DNA of 64,000 nt, from contig JAGTRM010000001.1 in assembly GCA_018261735.1 (NCBI GenBank), positions 62,001 through 126,000 on the forward strand. The letters run 5' to 3'. Below the pieces are notes generated by a model. That model did no database searches. It saw only the letters and a program-made list of their open reading frames with translations, and was not told where the DNA came from. A program made the translations under genes and the position numbers. Below are positions 62,963-64,000 of the stretch, in pieces. Positions within the stretch are counted from its first letter, which is position 1; each line of letters begins with the position of its first letter. The DNA is from Pseudomonadota bacterium. GTDB taxonomy: Bacteria; Pseudomonadota; Gammaproteobacteria; Burkholderiales; Chitinibacteraceae.

Positions 62963-64000
62963 ATGGAGCGCGACCAAGCCGCCAAATTCATGCAGGACTT
63001 GCTCAAGCACATGCGGGCAAAAGGTGCATCCGATCTATTCATCACCGCCGAATTTCCGCCGGCCATGAAAATCGATGGCAAAGTCACGCCGGTTTCCGGT
63101 CAGGTGCTGAGCGCGCAGCATACCAAGGAGCTGGCGCGCGCCATCATGAACGACCGGCAAGCGGAAGAATTCGAAGCCAGCAAGGAGTGCAACTTCGCCA
63201 TCAACCCGGGCAATCTTGGCCGCTTTCGGGTCAATGCCTTTGTCCAGCAAGGGCGCATCGGCATGGTCCTGCGCACGATCAATACCGAGATCCCCAAGCT
63301 GGAAGAACTCGGTCTGCCGCCGGTGCTCAAGGATATCGCCATGACCAAGCGCGGCCTGGTGATCTTTGTCGGCGGCACAGGCTCGGGGAAATCCACCTCG
63401 CTCGCCGCCATGGTAGGGCACCGCAACGACAATGCCTACGACCACATCGTCACCATTGAAGACCCGATCGAGTATGTGCACCAGCACCACAAGTCGATCA
63501 TTACCCAGCGTGAAGTCGGCGTCGATACCGATTCGTGGATGAGCGCGCTGAAAAACACGCTGCGCCAGGCCCCGGACGTGATCCTGATCGGCGAAATCCG
63601 CGACCGCGAAACCATGGATTACGCGATTGCCTTTGCCGAAACCGGGCACCTGTGCATGGCCACCCTGCACGCCAACTCCACCAACCAGGCGCTGGACCGG
63701 ATCATCAACTTCTTCCCGGAAGAGCGACGCCAACAGTTGCTGATGGATCTTTCGCTGAACCTCAAGGCCTTCGTCTCGCAGCGCCTCGTACCGCACACTT
63801 CGGGCAAGGGCCGCGTGGCCGCCGTGGAAGTCATGCTCAACTCGCCGCTGATTTCCGAGCTGATCTTCAAGGGCGAAGTTCATGAAATCAAGGATGTCAT
63901 GAAGCGCTCGCGCGAAATCGGCATGCAAACCTTCGACCAGTCGCTGTTTGACCTTTTCGAAGCAGGGTTCATCAATTACGAAGACGCGCTGCGCAATGCC
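62963..64000 (+). CDS. pilU: Type IV pilus ATPase PilU (partial, runs off right edge)
   Basis: 346 codons visible without a stop. Walker A GGTGSGKST, IEDPIEYVHQ, VILIGEIRDRETM and TGHLCMATLHANS. PilT paralogue that aids retraction. Begins 4 bp after the pilT stop with AAGGGGTGAC before ATG, so it is the same operon. Confidence 0.96.
   Translation, partial: MERDQAAKFMQDLLKHMRAKGASDLFITAEFPPAMKIDGKVTPVSGQVLSAQHTKELARAIMNDRQAEEFEASKECNFAINPGNLGRFRVNAFVQQGRIGMVLRTINTEIPKLEELGLPPVLKDIAMTKRGLVIFVGGTGSGKSTSLAAMVGHRNDNAYDHIVTIEDPIEYVHQHHKSIITQREVGVDTDSWMSALKNTLRQAPDVILIGEIRDRETMDYAIAFAETGHLCMATLHANSTNQALDRIINFFPEERRQQLLMDLSLNLKAFVSQRLVPHTSGKGRVAAVEVMLNSPLISELIFKGEVHEIKDVMKRSREIGMQTFDQSLFDLFEAGFINYEDALRNA

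Overview
The window looks like a chromosomal segment of a Gram-negative betaproteobacterium, most likely of the Neisseriales type. This is inferred from high GC content, from housekeeping gene order (lolB-ispE-tRNA-Gln-prs-rplY; mla genes next to bolA and murA-hisG; yggS-proC-yggT beside pilT-pilU) and from outer-membrane, LPS-bacterium functions. No rRNA, CRISPR array, prophage or complete transposon was seen. Species-level assignment is not possible by eye.

Positions 1-18,400 form two physiological blocks. The first is nitrate/nitrite assimilation: nirB (runs off the left edge), a PP2C phosphatase/Ser-Thr kinase fusion, a NarK/NasA nitrate transporter, an NrtA-NrtB-NrtD type ABC transporter and the ANTAR antiterminator NasT. 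Each of the three transcription units starts with a -24/-12 (sigma-54) promoter, an NtrC-like site upstream, and a leader with ANTAR-type hairpins followed by an intrinsic terminator. Lying between them is an iron block (5,800-14,363). A Fur-boxed divergent region drives an operon of PepSY, DUF2271, DUF4198, a 107-aa secreted protein and an AraC regulator in one direction, and a catecholate-type TonB receptor, a periplasmic siderophore esterase and a second TonB receptor in the other.

Positions 18,400-21,000 are an accessory island of low-GC orphan genes. A 59-bp attC site separates the first two, so they look like integron cassettes without a nearby integrase. A REP doublet and a dispersed repeat follow. 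Positions 21,000-33,700 are mostly core genes: rplY, prs, tRNA-Gln, ispE, lolB, a TPR lipoprotein, mutM, a dynamin-like GTPase, a thioredoxin-fold protein, hemB, a GNAT acetyltransferase, purE and purK. PurK carries an unusual membrane extension.

Positions 33,700-41,200 are again variable: a periplasmic binding protein paired with a GGDEF-EAL protein, a degraded second copy of the purK 3' end, a 42-aa Lys-rich protein, a PaiB-like protein, a frameshifted DJ-1/PfpI remnant and a P-type ATPase. From 41,300 to the right edge the genes are core again: purC, a rhodanese, a TSUP permease, hisG, murA, a 59-aa membrane protein, bolA/ibaG, an ABC-2 exporter, mlaABCDEF, ctpA, envC, gpmI, an ArsR regulator, dsbD, cutA, fxsA, yggU-yggT-proC-yggS and pilT-pilU (pilU runs off the edge).

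The most informative signals are the shared three-layer control of nitrogen genes (NtrC, sigma-54, NasT leader), the integron-type cassettes, and the purK fusion together with the purK remnant.
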